From a virus, in the IMG/VR virus record IMGVR_UViG_3300044684_000342, positions 1-43,744 of that record: a stretch of DNA of 43,744 nucleotides; one strand, given 5' to 3'. This document shows positions 7,622-16,668 of this stretch, in pieces. Under the pieces are notes generated by a model, which was not told the origin of the DNA, did not search any database, and was given only the letters and a program-made list of their open reading frames with translations. The position numbers and the translations under genes were made by a program. Numbering within the stretch: the first letter of the stretch is position 1; every line of letters begins with the position of its first letter.

Positions 7622-8843
7622 TGCCCTGTGCGTCGATTTTTGTTATAAGATAATCTACCTCAATCTCCTGTCTTAACCCGGTTATGCCGCCGCTATACCT
7701 TACGCTCCTTACCTTGTACCGTCCGTTTCGCTCTGGCAGTATCGGGTCTAAGATATTAATATTATCACCTTGCTGTACAAAAGGTATCCCGAAAGTAATG
7801 AATTTGCCACGCATACCACTATAGTAGTATTTCTTTAGTTCTGCTGCGGCCAATTGCACCAGCTTATCGGTTGTTTCTACGTTCCAGAAGTGCAGCGTAC
7901 GGCGCTCGCCTACTACATTGGGCGCATAGTGTGCATGGCTGCCCTCTGGCTTTGTAATGCTTATTATCTTGCCCTTACGCAACGTAACCAATACTTCCAG
8001 CCTCCGGTGCCTTGTCTTTGCCTTGCCCTGCTTATTTGTTGTTGCGAGTTCTACTTTGTTTATGCTGTACGCCACGGCAGAAAGCTCCACATCGTCGGCG
8101 CGGTTGTACTCCAGATCATCGCTTATAATATTCTGCTGAAAGCGGAAGGTTTTAACACCGGAATCAATCGCGTCTTGTTCCAGATATACAAGGCTCCCCA
8201 CGCGTAATTCGGTGCCCCCGCGAAAGGTTGAGTAAAAATGATAATCTTTGCGCAGCCGGGCCAGCACCTCGGCCACCGTTTCATTCTCTACCGTAAACTG
8301 CCCGAGGGATGTATTAGTGGTAACATTAACAGTATATGGCGTTCCGGCGAGCATATCCTTTAATATATCCTCCATCGACATGCTGGCCGGGTATGTTTTA
8401 TTCTTGCACTGTAATTGCTGCAATGCCCATGTATTATCCATACATTCCAGCTCAATCGGTTTTCGACTGCCTACTTTGGTAATGAAACCGCTGAATATTA
8501 CACTAGTTTGTAGCCTCTCGTTATTTTGGGCATCGAAAAACCTGTACCCGACTTCCAGCTTAACCATATCACCGCGTAAAAAAAGCGGCTCGTTATTACT
8601 AAAACCACCAATATTAACGGTAGTGCCGCCCAGCGGTATAAGTTTACCGTTTGCATCCCTTACGTATACATTTTTGGGCAGGGTAATGCGCGCCGTATTA
8701 GATATCTCCTGCCAGCTACTTGATGCCTCGAACTGGGTGATAAAGTTGTAAATAAGCGTACGGTTGCGGTTTGGAAAATCCGCAGTTGGCTGCTGCACAA
8801 ATACCGTGCGCGTAAATACCCTATACATCCCGCGATTGCTCAT
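7608..8843 (-). CDS. Baseplate hub protein, gp44/gp27/gpD-like
   Basis: A 411-residue protein with the features of contractile-tail hub proteins: an N-terminal beta domain with LKVELGYR-like pattern (GDMVKLEVGYRFF, residues about 92-104), a FSGFI strand, a middle helical domain with MEDILKDMLAG and a C-terminal beta domain (RGKFITFGIPFVQQGDNINIL) that handles the spike. It links tube and spike. It overlaps the DUF6046-like gene upstream by four bases. Identification rests on pattern, size and gene order. Confidence 0.78.
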   Translation of the reverse strand: MSNRGMYRVFTRTVFVQQPTADFPNRNRTLIYNFITQFEASSSWQEISNTARITLPKNVYVRDANGKLIPLGGTTVNIGGFSNNEPLFLRGDMVKLEVGYRFFDAQNNERLQTSVIFSGFITKVGSRKPIELECMDNTWALQQLQCKNKTYPASMSMEDILKDMLAGTPYTVNVTTNTSLGQFTVENETVAEVLARLRKDYHFYSTFRGGTELRVGSLVYLEQDAIDSGVKTFRFQQNIISDDLEYNRADDVELSAVAYSINKVELATTNKQGKAKTRHRRLEVLVTLRKGKIISITKPEGSHAHYAPNVVGERRTLHFWNVETTDKLVQLAAAELKKYYYSGMRGKFITFGIPFVQQGDNINILDPILPERNGRYKVRSVRYSGGITGLRQEIEVDYLITKIDAQGNAIS

Positions 8844-9490
8844 TGTATCTGTAATTCGACTGGCAGGTCGCTTATTGCGTTAATTGTGAAATTTTGTTTA
8901 CTAAAGCCGCCCGGCTCTTGGTCAAGCGTGTAATCTTGCACCACTATATTGAATATCTCCATCATTTGCAGGTAGCGGCTTACCACTGGCAGCGTTATTG
9001 GGGCCTTAAGTATGTCGCGCAGATCGCTCATATCTTCCACCGGGTAAATGCCGTTAGGCCCCGTAAGAATGCCATTTATGGTAATCTGCCAATCATCCAT
9101 ACCTATGTATTCCTTCACTGTACCATTCCTGCCCTGTATTTCTGTTTTTACAATTCGCTTCGGCTGGCTTACTGTAATGAGAACGGTTGCCAGTGTAAGG
9201 GTCGGGAAGGTAACGGTACGCCCGTTTTCATCCGTATAACTACCCCCCACAAAGGTAATATCTGCAACAACCGGCGTGCCCAGCGGTGAAAGGTACAGCG
9301 GCTGCTCATTTGCCGGCCCCTGCGGTATTTTATTATCGTACGGGTTGTCATCCTTTACCACCGGGGGACGATTTGCAAGTTGATACCGCAACGATAGTTC
9401 CCGTATGGTTTGCGCCACAGGTATTATATTATAAGGCTGCGTACGTGCGCGGTCGACTTGGCTTTGTAATATATTATAATTTTGTGGCAT
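8840..9490 (-). CDS. DUF6046-like baseplate/tail adaptor
   Basis: A 216-residue protein similar in layout to a family common in Bacteroidota phages and annotated DUF6046. Visible features are a central beta region (VKTEIQGRNGTVKEYIGMDD followed by WQITINGIL), a DLRDILKAP helix and a C-terminal strand-rich part (FTINAISDLPVELQIQ). It lies directly between the tape measure gene and the hub gene, the place of a tail-hub adaptor such as Mu gp43 or gp53-like proteins. Function is inferred from the place. Confidence 0.72.
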   Translation of the reverse strand: MPQNYNILQSQVDRARTQPYNIIPVAQTIRELSLRYQLANRPPVVKDDNPYDNKIPQGPANEQPLYLSPLGTPVVADITFVGGSYTDENGRTVTFPTLTLATVLITVSQPKRIVKTEIQGRNGTVKEYIGMDDWQITINGILTGPNGIYPVEDMSDLRDILKAPITLPVVSRYLQMMEIFNIVVQDYTLDQEPGGFSKQNFTINAISDLPVELQIQ

Positions 9491-9491
9491 A

Positions 9492-11162
9492 TTATTGTCC
9501 TGCTACCACTTGCGAATCGTTTACAGCCGATAGCAGCGCCTGCGTTACTATCTCCTTTGCCTTTTCTGGCGATTCGTTAAAGTGTACCGTTTTCACGGTA
9601 AATTCTTTTACCAGATTATTTATATGGATATTTATGGTAGTAACCCGGTTGCCAGTAACCTTACTGGTCTCATGGGTTTTTATTTCTGGTTTGGGCACCA
9701 TATCGCTGCCGGCCTCATCCAGCTTTTTAGGCCCTTTGGCCAGTACAGATCGGTACTGCTTCAGTTTATTAATCTGTGCCATTTCTACGAATCCTAAATT
9801 CGCCATGCCGTTAACCTTTTCTGTATTATCTACGATCATGTTTATCTGATCGTTTATGTCTTTGGCAATAAGCGCGTTTTGTTCCTTAACCGAGTACCGT
9901 ATGGCGTTGCCACTTTTATCAAATGCTTTTATGCCATATTTATACTTATCAGCTATCTGGAATATAAGGTCTTCCGTCTTATCGGATGCTATCTTTACCG
10001 TATCCTGCAACGATAGGTTTAACTTATCGTTCTCCCGCTTCGCATCCTTAGCCGCACCGCTAAATGCAAAGTATGCGGTAGTCAGCGCCGCAATAGCTGT
10101 CAGTGCTAATCCGAATGGGTTACTCAAAACAGATTCTTTTAATAGTTGAAAGCTGCCTGCCAGCAATTTGGTTGCGGCATTAGCCGTTAAAAAACCTTCC
10201 CCCAGTAGGGTAATGCTGGCATATTCTATCTTCTGCCACAATACCGCGCTTTGCAAAGCCAGTTTATACAGCTTAAAGGCACCAACTCCTAAAAGCACAC
10301 CCTTAGCCAACCCCAATAACATCTCCCTGTTCCGTTTAACCCACTCGTAGGCATCCCCCAGCCATTTTATCATATCCATGCCAGTGGCGATAAGATCAGA
10401 TACAGCCGGCTTTGCATCGTTGAATATACGCACCTTTAATTGAAAAAGTGCATCGCCTAAGTTACTAATACCAACACTGGTGCTGTTAGCCATCTTCTCC
10501 AACCCCTGTGCGTACGCGCCACCCTGCTCATGTGCCTTTGCCAGTGCATAACGCAGCATGTCGTACGATACATCTAAATCCTTCACCTTGCTGATAGGTA
10601 GGTTGGTGGCATCGGCCAGTATCTTATATATGTTTATGCCGGCATAAGCGAATTGCTTTATATCCAGCGCCGTGGCCTTGCCCGTGTTCTTGATCTGCTG
10701 AAGGTTAACAACCATGCGCTGCAACTCCACATCGCCGCCGCCCGTTGCGCTTATGGCATTGGCTAAATCCAACACTGTGCGCCGGGCCTCCTTTGCACTG
10801 CTGCCGGCGCTAATAAGCGCCTTGTTAGCCTGTAGCAACCCCTCAAACGCAAACGGCGTTTTAGTGGCATCATTCATGGTGTCCTGAATAACCTTTGCTG
10901 CTTCCTCGTTGTTTTTAAGTAACGTGCCTAAACCTATTTGAGCATTTTCTACCTGCGAACCGGCCTCAATCACACTTCCTACAAACTGTTTTACGGCCTG
11001 AATGCCAAATGCCACCCCAACGGCTGCGCCGACACGGTTTAAAGTTCCCTGTAGCCCGTTCATGGTGGTCTCGAATCTATTGGCCTGTGCATCCGCCTGC
11101 TGCAACCGCTGTGTAAGTAAATCGTTGAGCGATAGCGTGTATTTAACCTGTGTATCTCCCAT
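9492..11162 (-). CDS. Tail tape measure protein
   Basis: A 556-residue protein, short for a tape measure but typical in content: an N-terminal coiled coil (LTQRLQQADAQANRFETTM), a tape-measure N-terminal domain with VKQFVGSVIEAGSQVENAQIG and FAFEGLLQANKALISAG, and two hydrophobic segments (about residues 278-300 and 345-370) that may enter the host membrane. It sets tail length and is ejected with the DNA. It is preceded by the tail assembly chaperone pair and overlaps the end of its frameshift extension in TAATG. Confidence 0.88.
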   Translation of the reverse strand: MGDTQVKYTLSLNDLLTQRLQQADAQANRFETTMNGLQGTLNRVGAAVGVAFGIQAVKQFVGSVIEAGSQVENAQIGLGTLLKNNEEAAKVIQDTMNDATKTPFAFEGLLQANKALISAGSSAKEARRTVLDLANAISATGGGDVELQRMVVNLQQIKNTGKATALDIKQFAYAGINIYKILADATNLPISKVKDLDVSYDMLRYALAKAHEQGGAYAQGLEKMANSTSVGISNLGDALFQLKVRIFNDAKPAVSDLIATGMDMIKWLGDAYEWVKRNREMLLGLAKGVLLGVGAFKLYKLALQSAVLWQKIEYASITLLGEGFLTANAATKLLAGSFQLLKESVLSNPFGLALTAIAALTTAYFAFSGAAKDAKRENDKLNLSLQDTVKIASDKTEDLIFQIADKYKYGIKAFDKSGNAIRYSVKEQNALIAKDINDQINMIVDNTEKVNGMANLGFVEMAQINKLKQYRSVLAKGPKKLDEAGSDMVPKPEIKTHETSKVTGNRVTTINIHINNLVKEFTVKTVHFNESPEKAKEIVTQALLSAVNDSQVVAGQ

Positions 11163-11712
11163 TATTTATCCATTTGGCCGGTTTGCTGTAGTGCATACTT
11201 TAATTGGCACCACGCTTTAATGTGTTGATCTTCGTCCAGCGTGTCCGGGTCTACCCCGAAATAAAAACGGATGAGAGCGCCTTGCTTAATAAACTCAGCG
11301 CTTTCATCCGTTATAGAATATTCTTCTATTTTTTTTTAATCTGATTGATAGCCACACGGATGATTTGCACGCTGGCCGCCAAACATGCGCCCATGTAAAT
11401 CTCATCGTACTGCTGGTCGGCGCTGCTTATGCGGTAATCGCTCTCTTCTTTTAAGAGTGCAATATCCAGCAACTCGGCCGCTACCTCCATTTCACCGCGC
11501 TTGCTGCCTTCATCGATTATACGCAATTTAGTTAACCGGGGCGGTTCCTTTAAATAACCTACAATCGGGTCGGCTTGTGTAATCATATCGGCCTCCCGGT
11601 AAAATAATATCGGGTAAACCTTTACGCCGTACTTTGCTGCAAGTTCAACGGCTCTGGCCTCTGCGCCTGCTAGCGTGATTTCGTGTGCTGGGGGTTGTGT
11701 TATATTTTCCAT
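11162..11712 (-). CDS. Tail assembly chaperone, -1 frameshift product (gpGT-like)
   Basis: Reading starts at the ATG at 11712 and shifts back one base on a run of nine A residues (11337-11329, minus strand), just before the TAG at 11328-11326. The -1 frame is then open to TAA at 11164-11162, adding 55 residues (IEEYSITDESAEF... to ...QTGQMDK) to give about 183. The extension ORF has no usable start of its own and ends exactly at the tape measure ATG. A short and a frameshifted chaperone before the tape measure is the gpG/gpGT arrangement known from lambda and many long-tailed phages. The shift itself is inferred. Confidence 0.72.
11326..11712 (-). CDS. Tail assembly chaperone, short form (gpG-like)
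   Basis: A 128-residue protein starting MENITQPPAHEITLAGAEAR and ending in KKK. It is mainly helical with a DIALLKEESDYRIS pattern and lies between tube and tape measure genes, the standard place of the chaperone that coats the tape measure protein during tail assembly. ATG at 11712 lies one base after the tube stop codon, so a TTG further upstream is less likely. The last three lysine codons form the slippery run used for the longer product. Confidence 0.8.
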   Translation of the reverse strand: MENITQPPAHEITLAGAEARAVELAAKYGVKVYPILFYREADMITQADPIVGYLKEPPRLTKLRIIDEGSKRGEMEVAAELLDIALLKEESDYRISSADQQYDEIYMGACLAASVQIIRVAINQIKKK

Positions 11713-11713
11713 G

Positions 11714-12127
11714 TTATCTGTCGATTTTACCAATTATTAAAGGTACTGTTACCAGTAGTTTGGTATCGCCCTGATTGGCATCTAGTGCATCTTCTGTGAA
11801 TTCGCATGCACGCAATATATCCCGGTCCGGCTGCAACCTTGTGCCGCCAAAAACTACAGGTATATCAAACCACGGTATTTTAGTTGGATCGCGGTCGGGG
11901 CTGGCGGCTATAATACGTTTCCATTCATCCGTATATAGTTCAATGCTGCCCTCATACTCGCGGTTACCATAACCCCGGCTAATAGGCTCCTGCCCCCAGC
12001 CGTAGTTATTTTCCTTTTTCTGTGTGCGCTTATAGTTGATCTTGGTTATACCAACCACCGGCACCCCGAAAAGAACAAGGGTAACGCTACCCCAGCTCCA
12101 GTTAACGCCGTTTATAAGTACTGCCAT
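11714..12127 (-). CDS. Tail tube protein
   Basis: A 137-residue protein. The pattern (MAVLINGVNWSWGSVTLVLF, then GVPVVGITKINYKRTQKKEN and a REYEGSIELYTDEW strand) is that of tail tube proteins in Bacteroidota phages: a small beta barrel forming stacked hexamers through which DNA passes. It directly follows the sheath gene, as in Mu (gpL then gpM), and precedes the chaperone. The size is normal for this protein. Confidence 0.82.
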   Translation of the reverse strand: MAVLINGVNWSWGSVTLVLFGVPVVGITKINYKRTQKKENNYGWGQEPISRGYGNREYEGSIELYTDEWKRIIAASPDRDPTKIPWFDIPVVFGGTRLQPDRDILRACEFTEDALDANQGDTKLLVTVPLIIGKIDR

Positions 12128-12132
12128 TGTGA

Positions 12133-13671
12133 TTAAGAGATTGAAACGTTATAGCCGATTTTTACTATGATGTTGCGGGCTACACCTACCGGCACAATGT
12201 TTATAGCAATAACCAGTTGCCCGGTGCTAAGTACATTTTGCGTGGAATCGATGTCAACTTCGAAAGAGCTGATTTCGCCATCCCGTTCCATCTGAAACAG
12301 GTTTGTTTCTGCCAGCGTTTTAAAGTATTCTATCGATACATCGGTAAGTGTGCCATCCGAATTCAGGGTTATTGGCGCGCCAAGTGCAGGTATAAGGCTG
12401 GTGTACACACCGCGTACAGCCTTCTGTATTGTGCGGTTGTTCTCTGCATAGGCGTAATCGCTGGTAATTGTAACGGCCATGCGGCTCTCGTTGTTATACG
12501 TGCCGGCAACCCCAACAAATTTACGCAGAAAGTTGTACGCCTTGTCCTGTAGCGCACTAAGTACGTTTTCTGTGCTTTGGCCCAAACTCGATACCAGCAC
12601 GCCATTGGCAAATGCAGGTATATCCAATTCAGTGCCATCGCTCATGTTAAACTTGGCAACCCACGAGATATCCTCCTCCACACTGGCAAGGGCTAAAGCG
12701 CCCAGCACTGCACCTAAATCGGTAATAGATTTACCATAGGTGGCATAAAGGAAGGCACCCAGCGCACCACCATCCTGCCCGATAACCGGCATAACCAAGT
12801 TACTGGCAAGGGTGGAGGCGTCAGCCATTGTCGTAATGTCTGCGGTGCCGCTTATATCCGCCGCATATACGCCAATCAGCGGTTTATGCTGGCCGAATTG
12901 CCCGTTTAAAGCGCTATGCAGTGCCTGTATATCTGCTGTGGCAAACGCTGCTCCGTCTTTGTAGAAGCCAATCTGCCGTATTTTACCACTGGCTGCGGTT
13001 ACCAGAGAACCAACCTCGGCGGTAAATGTGTAAGAACCGGGTACAGCAAAGAAACCTACCCACAATTGCCCCTTCGGCTGGATGCGGAAGAATTCGCTGA
13101 TATGGTAATGCCAAACGGCCTGCAAACTTGCCGCGCCACCGCTAAACTGTGTTACAGTTACTGCCAGCGTTGCTCCGGCGCTCAACGTTGTTACCAACTT
13201 GGTGCCGGTGTTAAGGTATACACCGTACTTTTGGGGTGCTGTAATTGCTACGCTGCCGGTAGTATTAACGGCACTGAAGCCGTGGTTAACGGTGCCGGCG
13301 TTGATAATGGCCGCAATTGCTGCGCCCACAGCCGTAACGTTTGCCTCGGTGGCCGTTTTTGTATAAGTGCCTAAATCCACGGCCCCGCTGGGCGTGGTAA
13401 CACTTATATCAATGGTATCGCCGTTTGTACCGGCAGCAGTTACTAATACGGTGCCCGCTGCTGCGGTAGCATCGCTATAGTCTGCTTTAATACCAGCGGC
13501 CTCGGCATCTGCTGGGCTAAAAAACTGCTTTACCCGGTTGGTTGTTGTAAACCCGGAAGGCAACTTATTATCGGCACAGAAGAATCCCAGTCCGCTTATG
13601 TAATCTTCCCCGGGGAGCGGGCGGCCGAGGCCACCCTGCCCGAGGATAAAGGTTATGTTATTCAGGCCCAT
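12133..13671 (-). CDS. Contractile tail sheath protein (DUF2586-like)
   Basis: A 512-residue protein. The N-terminus (MGLNNITFILGQGGLGRPLP) and the C-terminal half (FNMSDGTELDIPAF..., YNNESRMAVTITSDYAYAENN, IVPVGVARNIIVKIGY) match the layout of DUF2586-type sheath proteins. Residues about 62-185 form a threonine- and alanine-rich insertion of repeated beta type (TATEANVTAVGAAIAAI) that probably projects from the sheath surface. The sheath contracts on infection and drives the tube through the envelope. Its presence defines the phage as a myovirus. Confidence 0.85.
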   Translation of the reverse strand: MGLNNITFILGQGGLGRPLPGEDYISGLGFFCADNKLPSGFTTTNRVKQFFSPADAEAAGIKADYSDATAAAGTVLVTAAGTNGDTIDISVTTPSGAVDLGTYTKTATEANVTAVGAAIAAIINAGTVNHGFSAVNTTGSVAITAPQKYGVYLNTGTKLVTTLSAGATLAVTVTQFSGGAASLQAVWHYHISEFFRIQPKGQLWVGFFAVPGSYTFTAEVGSLVTAASGKIRQIGFYKDGAAFATADIQALHSALNGQFGQHKPLIGVYAADISGTADITTMADASTLASNLVMPVIGQDGGALGAFLYATYGKSITDLGAVLGALALASVEEDISWVAKFNMSDGTELDIPAFANGVLVSSLGQSTENVLSALQDKAYNFLRKFVGVAGTYNNESRMAVTITSDYAYAENNRTIQKAVRGVYTSLIPALGAPITLNSDGTLTDVSIEYFKTLAETNLFQMERDGEISSFEVDIDSTQNVLSTGQLVIAINIVPVGVARNIIVKIGYNVSIS

Positions 13672-13684
13672 CTATACAGGGTTT

Positions 13685-13963
13685 TTAGAATTCGAGATTG
13701 TCGTTTGGCTTGCCAGCAGGCACGTTAACGGTAACCGCTTCTTCCACTTCATCGGCCGGTTCATCTTCTTTTTGCAAGATGTATTTTTTGAACCCGGGGC
13801 GTTTATGAAAGTGATATTCGCCGTTGTCGTTAATCCATGCAGTTTTAACGTGTGGCGCATGTTCTGCTATAATTTCTATAGCCTCCTGCACTTTGGTTTT
13901 AACTGCTGTCTCTGCTGCTGGTTGTTCGGCGGCAGCTTTATCCGCCTTCTTATTCTCTGCCAT
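13685..13963 (-). CDS. Small charged protein before the sheath
   Basis: A 92-residue protein with a lysine- and alanine-rich N-terminus (MAENKKADKAAAEQPAAE), a short core with AWINDNGEYHFHKRPGFKKY and an acidic tail (DEPADEVEEA). Proteins of this type often lie between capsid and tail genes in Bacteroidota phages. It could be a head-tail or capsid accessory protein; no family is recognised. Confidence 0.75.
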   Translation of the reverse strand: MAENKKADKAAAEQPAAETAVKTKVQEAIEIIAEHAPHVKTAWINDNGEYHFHKRPGFKKYILQKEDEPADEVEEAVTVNVPAGKPNDNLEF

Positions 13964-13990
13964 GTGTTTACGTGGTTTGTTTGTTTACAA

Positions 13991-14362
13991 TTAGGCTGCT
14001 ACGGCGCGGCCAACTTCAACCCATGAGGTGCCATCAAAGCAAAACGTAGCGCTTGCCTGTTTGTTTGCTGTAACCGTCAAGGTACCTGCCGATGCAAAAC
14101 CAGTTCCGAAAGTTACGATCCTGTTCGTGCCATCGGCATTGAAAAGGAGGCATAATTCATCGCCAATCTGCGGGCGCGTAGTTTCGCCGGTAATTGTTAA
14201 GGCCCCGGTAAGTTGGGCAACTTTAACAATGGTTTGGGCACTTGCTAATTGCAGCGCAATAGTGGCTGCGTATACTGGTGCCTGATACTCTACCGTGAGT
14301 ATCCTTCCGGTGTTATCCTGATTACGTGCCGAGATTAGCGGGTAACGTGCGGTAGTAGACAT
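13991..14362 (-). CDS. Putative capsid decoration protein
   Basis: A 123-residue protein that is almost wholly beta in pattern (ATIALQLASAQTIVKVAQL, ALTITGETTRPQIGDELCLL, GTLTVTANKQASATFCFDGT) and lacks charged helices. It lies directly after the major capsid gene, where decoration or head-stabilising proteins are usually encoded. The decoration role is inferred from position, size and fold pattern. Confidence 0.7.
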   Translation of the reverse strand: MSTTARYPLISARNQDNTGRILTVEYQAPVYAATIALQLASAQTIVKVAQLTGALTITGETTRPQIGDELCLLFNADGTNRIVTFGTGFASAGTLTVTANKQASATFCFDGTSWVEVGRAVAA

Positions 14363-14391
14363 ATTTAAAAAGTTTTAAAGCGGTTTTGAAA

Positions 14392-15405
14392 TTAGGCTGT
14401 CAGCTTTGTGTAAAGTACAACCTGATCGGGGAACCCGGTTTGGGTATCCATTTTAAACAGGCCCTTAACAAAGAACATTTCACTGTTCGGTTGCAGGCGG
14501 GCAATTTGCAACTGCTCGTCTGTTACGCTGTTAATACCTATCCACAGATTTGAGCTGATGTCGGGGTTGGCAATGCATACCACAATTGTATTGTCGGGCA
14601 CACCTGCACAGGGCACAACTTCATAACCTTTGAAACGGTTGATACCTTTTTCAGTGGTATCGTTGTTTTTATACAGCGCTTGAGTAAGGAAGTCCTCGTA
14701 CAACTGCTGAGTAGGATAGCCAACAATGAATTTCAAGCCGCTTACACCATATTTAAAGAGTAACGCTTTGGGCACCAGTTTATAGGCGCGGTTCATTGCA
14801 TCGTAAATATTCTCCTGTCCTGCGCCGGCTAAACCGCTTACCAGTGTAGCCGGGCTACTTACCAGTATGGTATTGGCGTCATCGAGCAGCTTCTTGATAA
14901 GGCCATCGAAATAAAAGTAAATGCTATCGCCGGCATCAGCGCCTTTGGTAGTGGGGTCTACAGCAGCGCCATCGGGTGCGTACTGTATACGGCCACGCCA
15001 TGTATGAAATTCAAAGAATTCATTCAGGCGCAACATGGTTTGCATCATCATGAACGCTTCTGCGGTCTGTGGCAACTCGCGGGCCAGCAGGCTGGGGCTA
15101 AGTTGTTCAGCATACCAGTGCTGCTCATAATCGCGTGGGTTAAATTCATAATAAAGCATCGCGTCCTGCGGATTCAATACTTTACCATCCACGGTTACAG
15201 TGCCTTTACTTTGCGGCGTAGCTGCCCGGCGCTGCATGAAGTTGCTTACCTCGATGCGTGGAATTGTGTGCTGTTTCTTGATGCCGTCCTTAACATAGGC
15301 GCATCCCTTTTGTACGGTATCCGCACCTACTACGGCGCGGGTAATCATATAAGACGCCACCGTACCGGCGTATGATGTGTCAGATATTACGAGTGCTTCA
15401 GGCAT
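14392..15405 (-). CDS. Major capsid protein
   Basis: A 337-residue protein located directly after the protease-scaffold gene, as expected for the major head protein. Size and features fit an HK97-fold capsid of the Mu type: an N-terminal arm rich in small residues, a long helix region (TAEAFMMMQTMLRLNEFFEF), a P-domain part with IYDAMNRAYKLVPKALL and a C-terminal beta region (DNTIVVCIANPD). No cleaved delta domain is obvious because the scaffold is part of the protease gene. Assignment is by order and size, with moderate sequence support. Confidence 0.82.
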   Translation of the reverse strand: MPEALVISDTSYAGTVASYMITRAVVGADTVQKGCAYVKDGIKKQHTIPRIEVSNFMQRRAATPQSKGTVTVDGKVLNPQDAMLYYEFNPRDYEQHWYAEQLSPSLLARELPQTAEAFMMMQTMLRLNEFFEFHTWRGRIQYAPDGAAVDPTTKGADAGDSIYFYFDGLIKKLLDDANTILVSSPATLVSGLAGAGQENIYDAMNRAYKLVPKALLFKYGVSGLKFIVGYPTQQLYEDFLTQALYKNNDTTEKGINRFKGYEVVPCAGVPDNTIVVCIANPDISSNLWIGINSVTDEQLQIARLQPNSEMFFVKGLFKMDTQTGFPDQVVLYTKLTA

Positions 15406-15434
15406 AAACCAAGTGGTTTAAAAATTTTTACTAA

Positions 15435-16565
15435 TTATTTTACTTCAGTGCGGCCGTTAAGGCGGTTTTGAATGCGGGCCATTTCAAGGGCTACTGCATT
15501 ATCCAACTCGCTTACCTGCGCGCCGCCTTTGTTGCCCTGTTCGCCAACTTTAATGCGGTTGCTTACTTGGTTAACGGGTATAGATTCCAGTAAATCCTTT
15601 GTACCATCGTAATCAGCGATAGCCCTGTCAGTCCATTTTGCAATAGTCTCGGCATCGTTTTTAATGGTTTTAAGGTTTACAGCAGCCTTTACCAGCGCCT
15701 CGGCGTTTACTTTTTTAGCAGCCTTTTCAGCAGCTTCTTTTTCGGTTTTCAACGTATTAACCGTAGTGGTTAAATTAGTTTTTTCCGTTTCAAGTGCCGT
15801 GATTTGGTTGCGCTGTGCTGTCAACGTGCTTTCCAGCTCGCGGTTGCGATTTTCAATCGCGTTAATGGCTTCGAGTACTGCGTCCTCGTTTGCCTGTGGC
15901 ACCAGCTTAAGCCGGTTGCATATTCTGGTTAATGAAACTTCGGGCATATTGTGCTCGGTTTTAAAGATGTTGTTAAGTATAAGTGATGCCTCCTTCCAGA
16001 CCGATTTCGCATCGTTTGAAATGTCGGCTGTCATGCGCTTTTTATTGTATTCGCTGCTGCCTTGTATGCTATCGCACAAACCCATGCGTTTAGCATCCTC
16101 TGCCAGCAGGTAAGTTGTGCGGTTCATTATGGCGCTAACTTGTTCCTCGCTCATGCCGCACCGGCTGGCAACCATAGTACACAATGCGCTCTTCATAGCA
16201 TCAATGGCTTCGCCGCTGGCATCTCCAAATGGGTTGTGATACATAAGCACGCCATAGTCGGCCATTATGCGATTGCGGCCAGCCTGAAATAATACAGCGG
16301 ATATGCTGGCAGCAATGCCCATGCAGTAGGTGTCTACCTTTGTTTTAGTACGCAGTATGGCGTTGTATATATCAAAGCCATCCATAACCTTGCCGCCGGG
16401 GCTATTAATCCATATTTGGATTCTGCTCTTGCCCATTGTATCCAGCGCTAAAAGCTCACGGGCAAACGCAGGGCCATCTATGCCGTAGCCGTCTTGCTCA
16501 TCGTACCCGATGTGCCGGTCTATCATCATTATTGGTTCCTCTGCGGTTGCATCGACTGTATACAT
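15435..16565 (-). CDS. ClpP-type prohead protease joined to scaffold
   Basis: A 376-residue protein. Residues about 45-180 are a ClpP/S49-type serine protease domain: IWINSPGGKVMDGFDIYNAI, the nucleophile in GIAASIS (Ser87) and the catalytic histidine in MYHNP (His110). Residues about 225-320 are a long charged coiled coil (repeated TAL/TEKT heptads), the scaffold, which templates the procapsid and is then digested. An internal Met207 (MPEVSLTRICNRL, codon at 15947-15945) could start a separate scaffold, as in other phages with nested scaffold genes. It lies just before the capsid gene. Upstream it faces the plus-strand gene at 16669. Confidence 0.88.
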   Translation of the reverse strand: MYTVDATAEEPIMMIDRHIGYDEQDGYGIDGPAFARELLALDTMGKSRIQIWINSPGGKVMDGFDIYNAILRTKTKVDTYCMGIAASISAVLFQAGRNRIMADYGVLMYHNPFGDASGEAIDAMKSALCTMVASRCGMSEEQVSAIMNRTTYLLAEDAKRMGLCDSIQGSSEYNKKRMTADISNDAKSVWKEASLILNNIFKTEHNMPEVSLTRICNRLKLVPQANEDAVLEAINAIENRNRELESTLTAQRNQITALETEKTNLTTTVNTLKTEKEAAEKAAKKVNAEALVKAAVNLKTIKNDAETIAKWTDRAIADYDGTKDLLESIPVNQVSNRIKVGEQGNKGGAQVSELDNAVALEMARIQNRLNGRTEVK

Positions 16566-16618
16566 ATAGCAACATTACCAATGGTTTGTAATTATTTTAA
16601 AAATTTGGGGCAGAAATA

Positions 16619-16650
16619 TTTGCATTGTATTACGCTGCGTATTACATTTG
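16619..16650 (+). promoter_or_regulatory. Promoter-operator module, copy 2 (plus-strand island)
   Basis: Plus strand: -33 TTTG (16619-16622), 20-base spacer, -7 TACATTTG (16643-16650). The 19-bp core at 16627-16645 is GTATTACGCTGCGTATTAC. The leader down to the ATG at 16669 (CTATACAAACACACCAAA) differs in one base from that of copy 4 at 38 kb, so the duplicated unit extends through the leader. Confidence 0.85.
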
Positions 16651-16668
16651 CTATACAAACACACCAAA

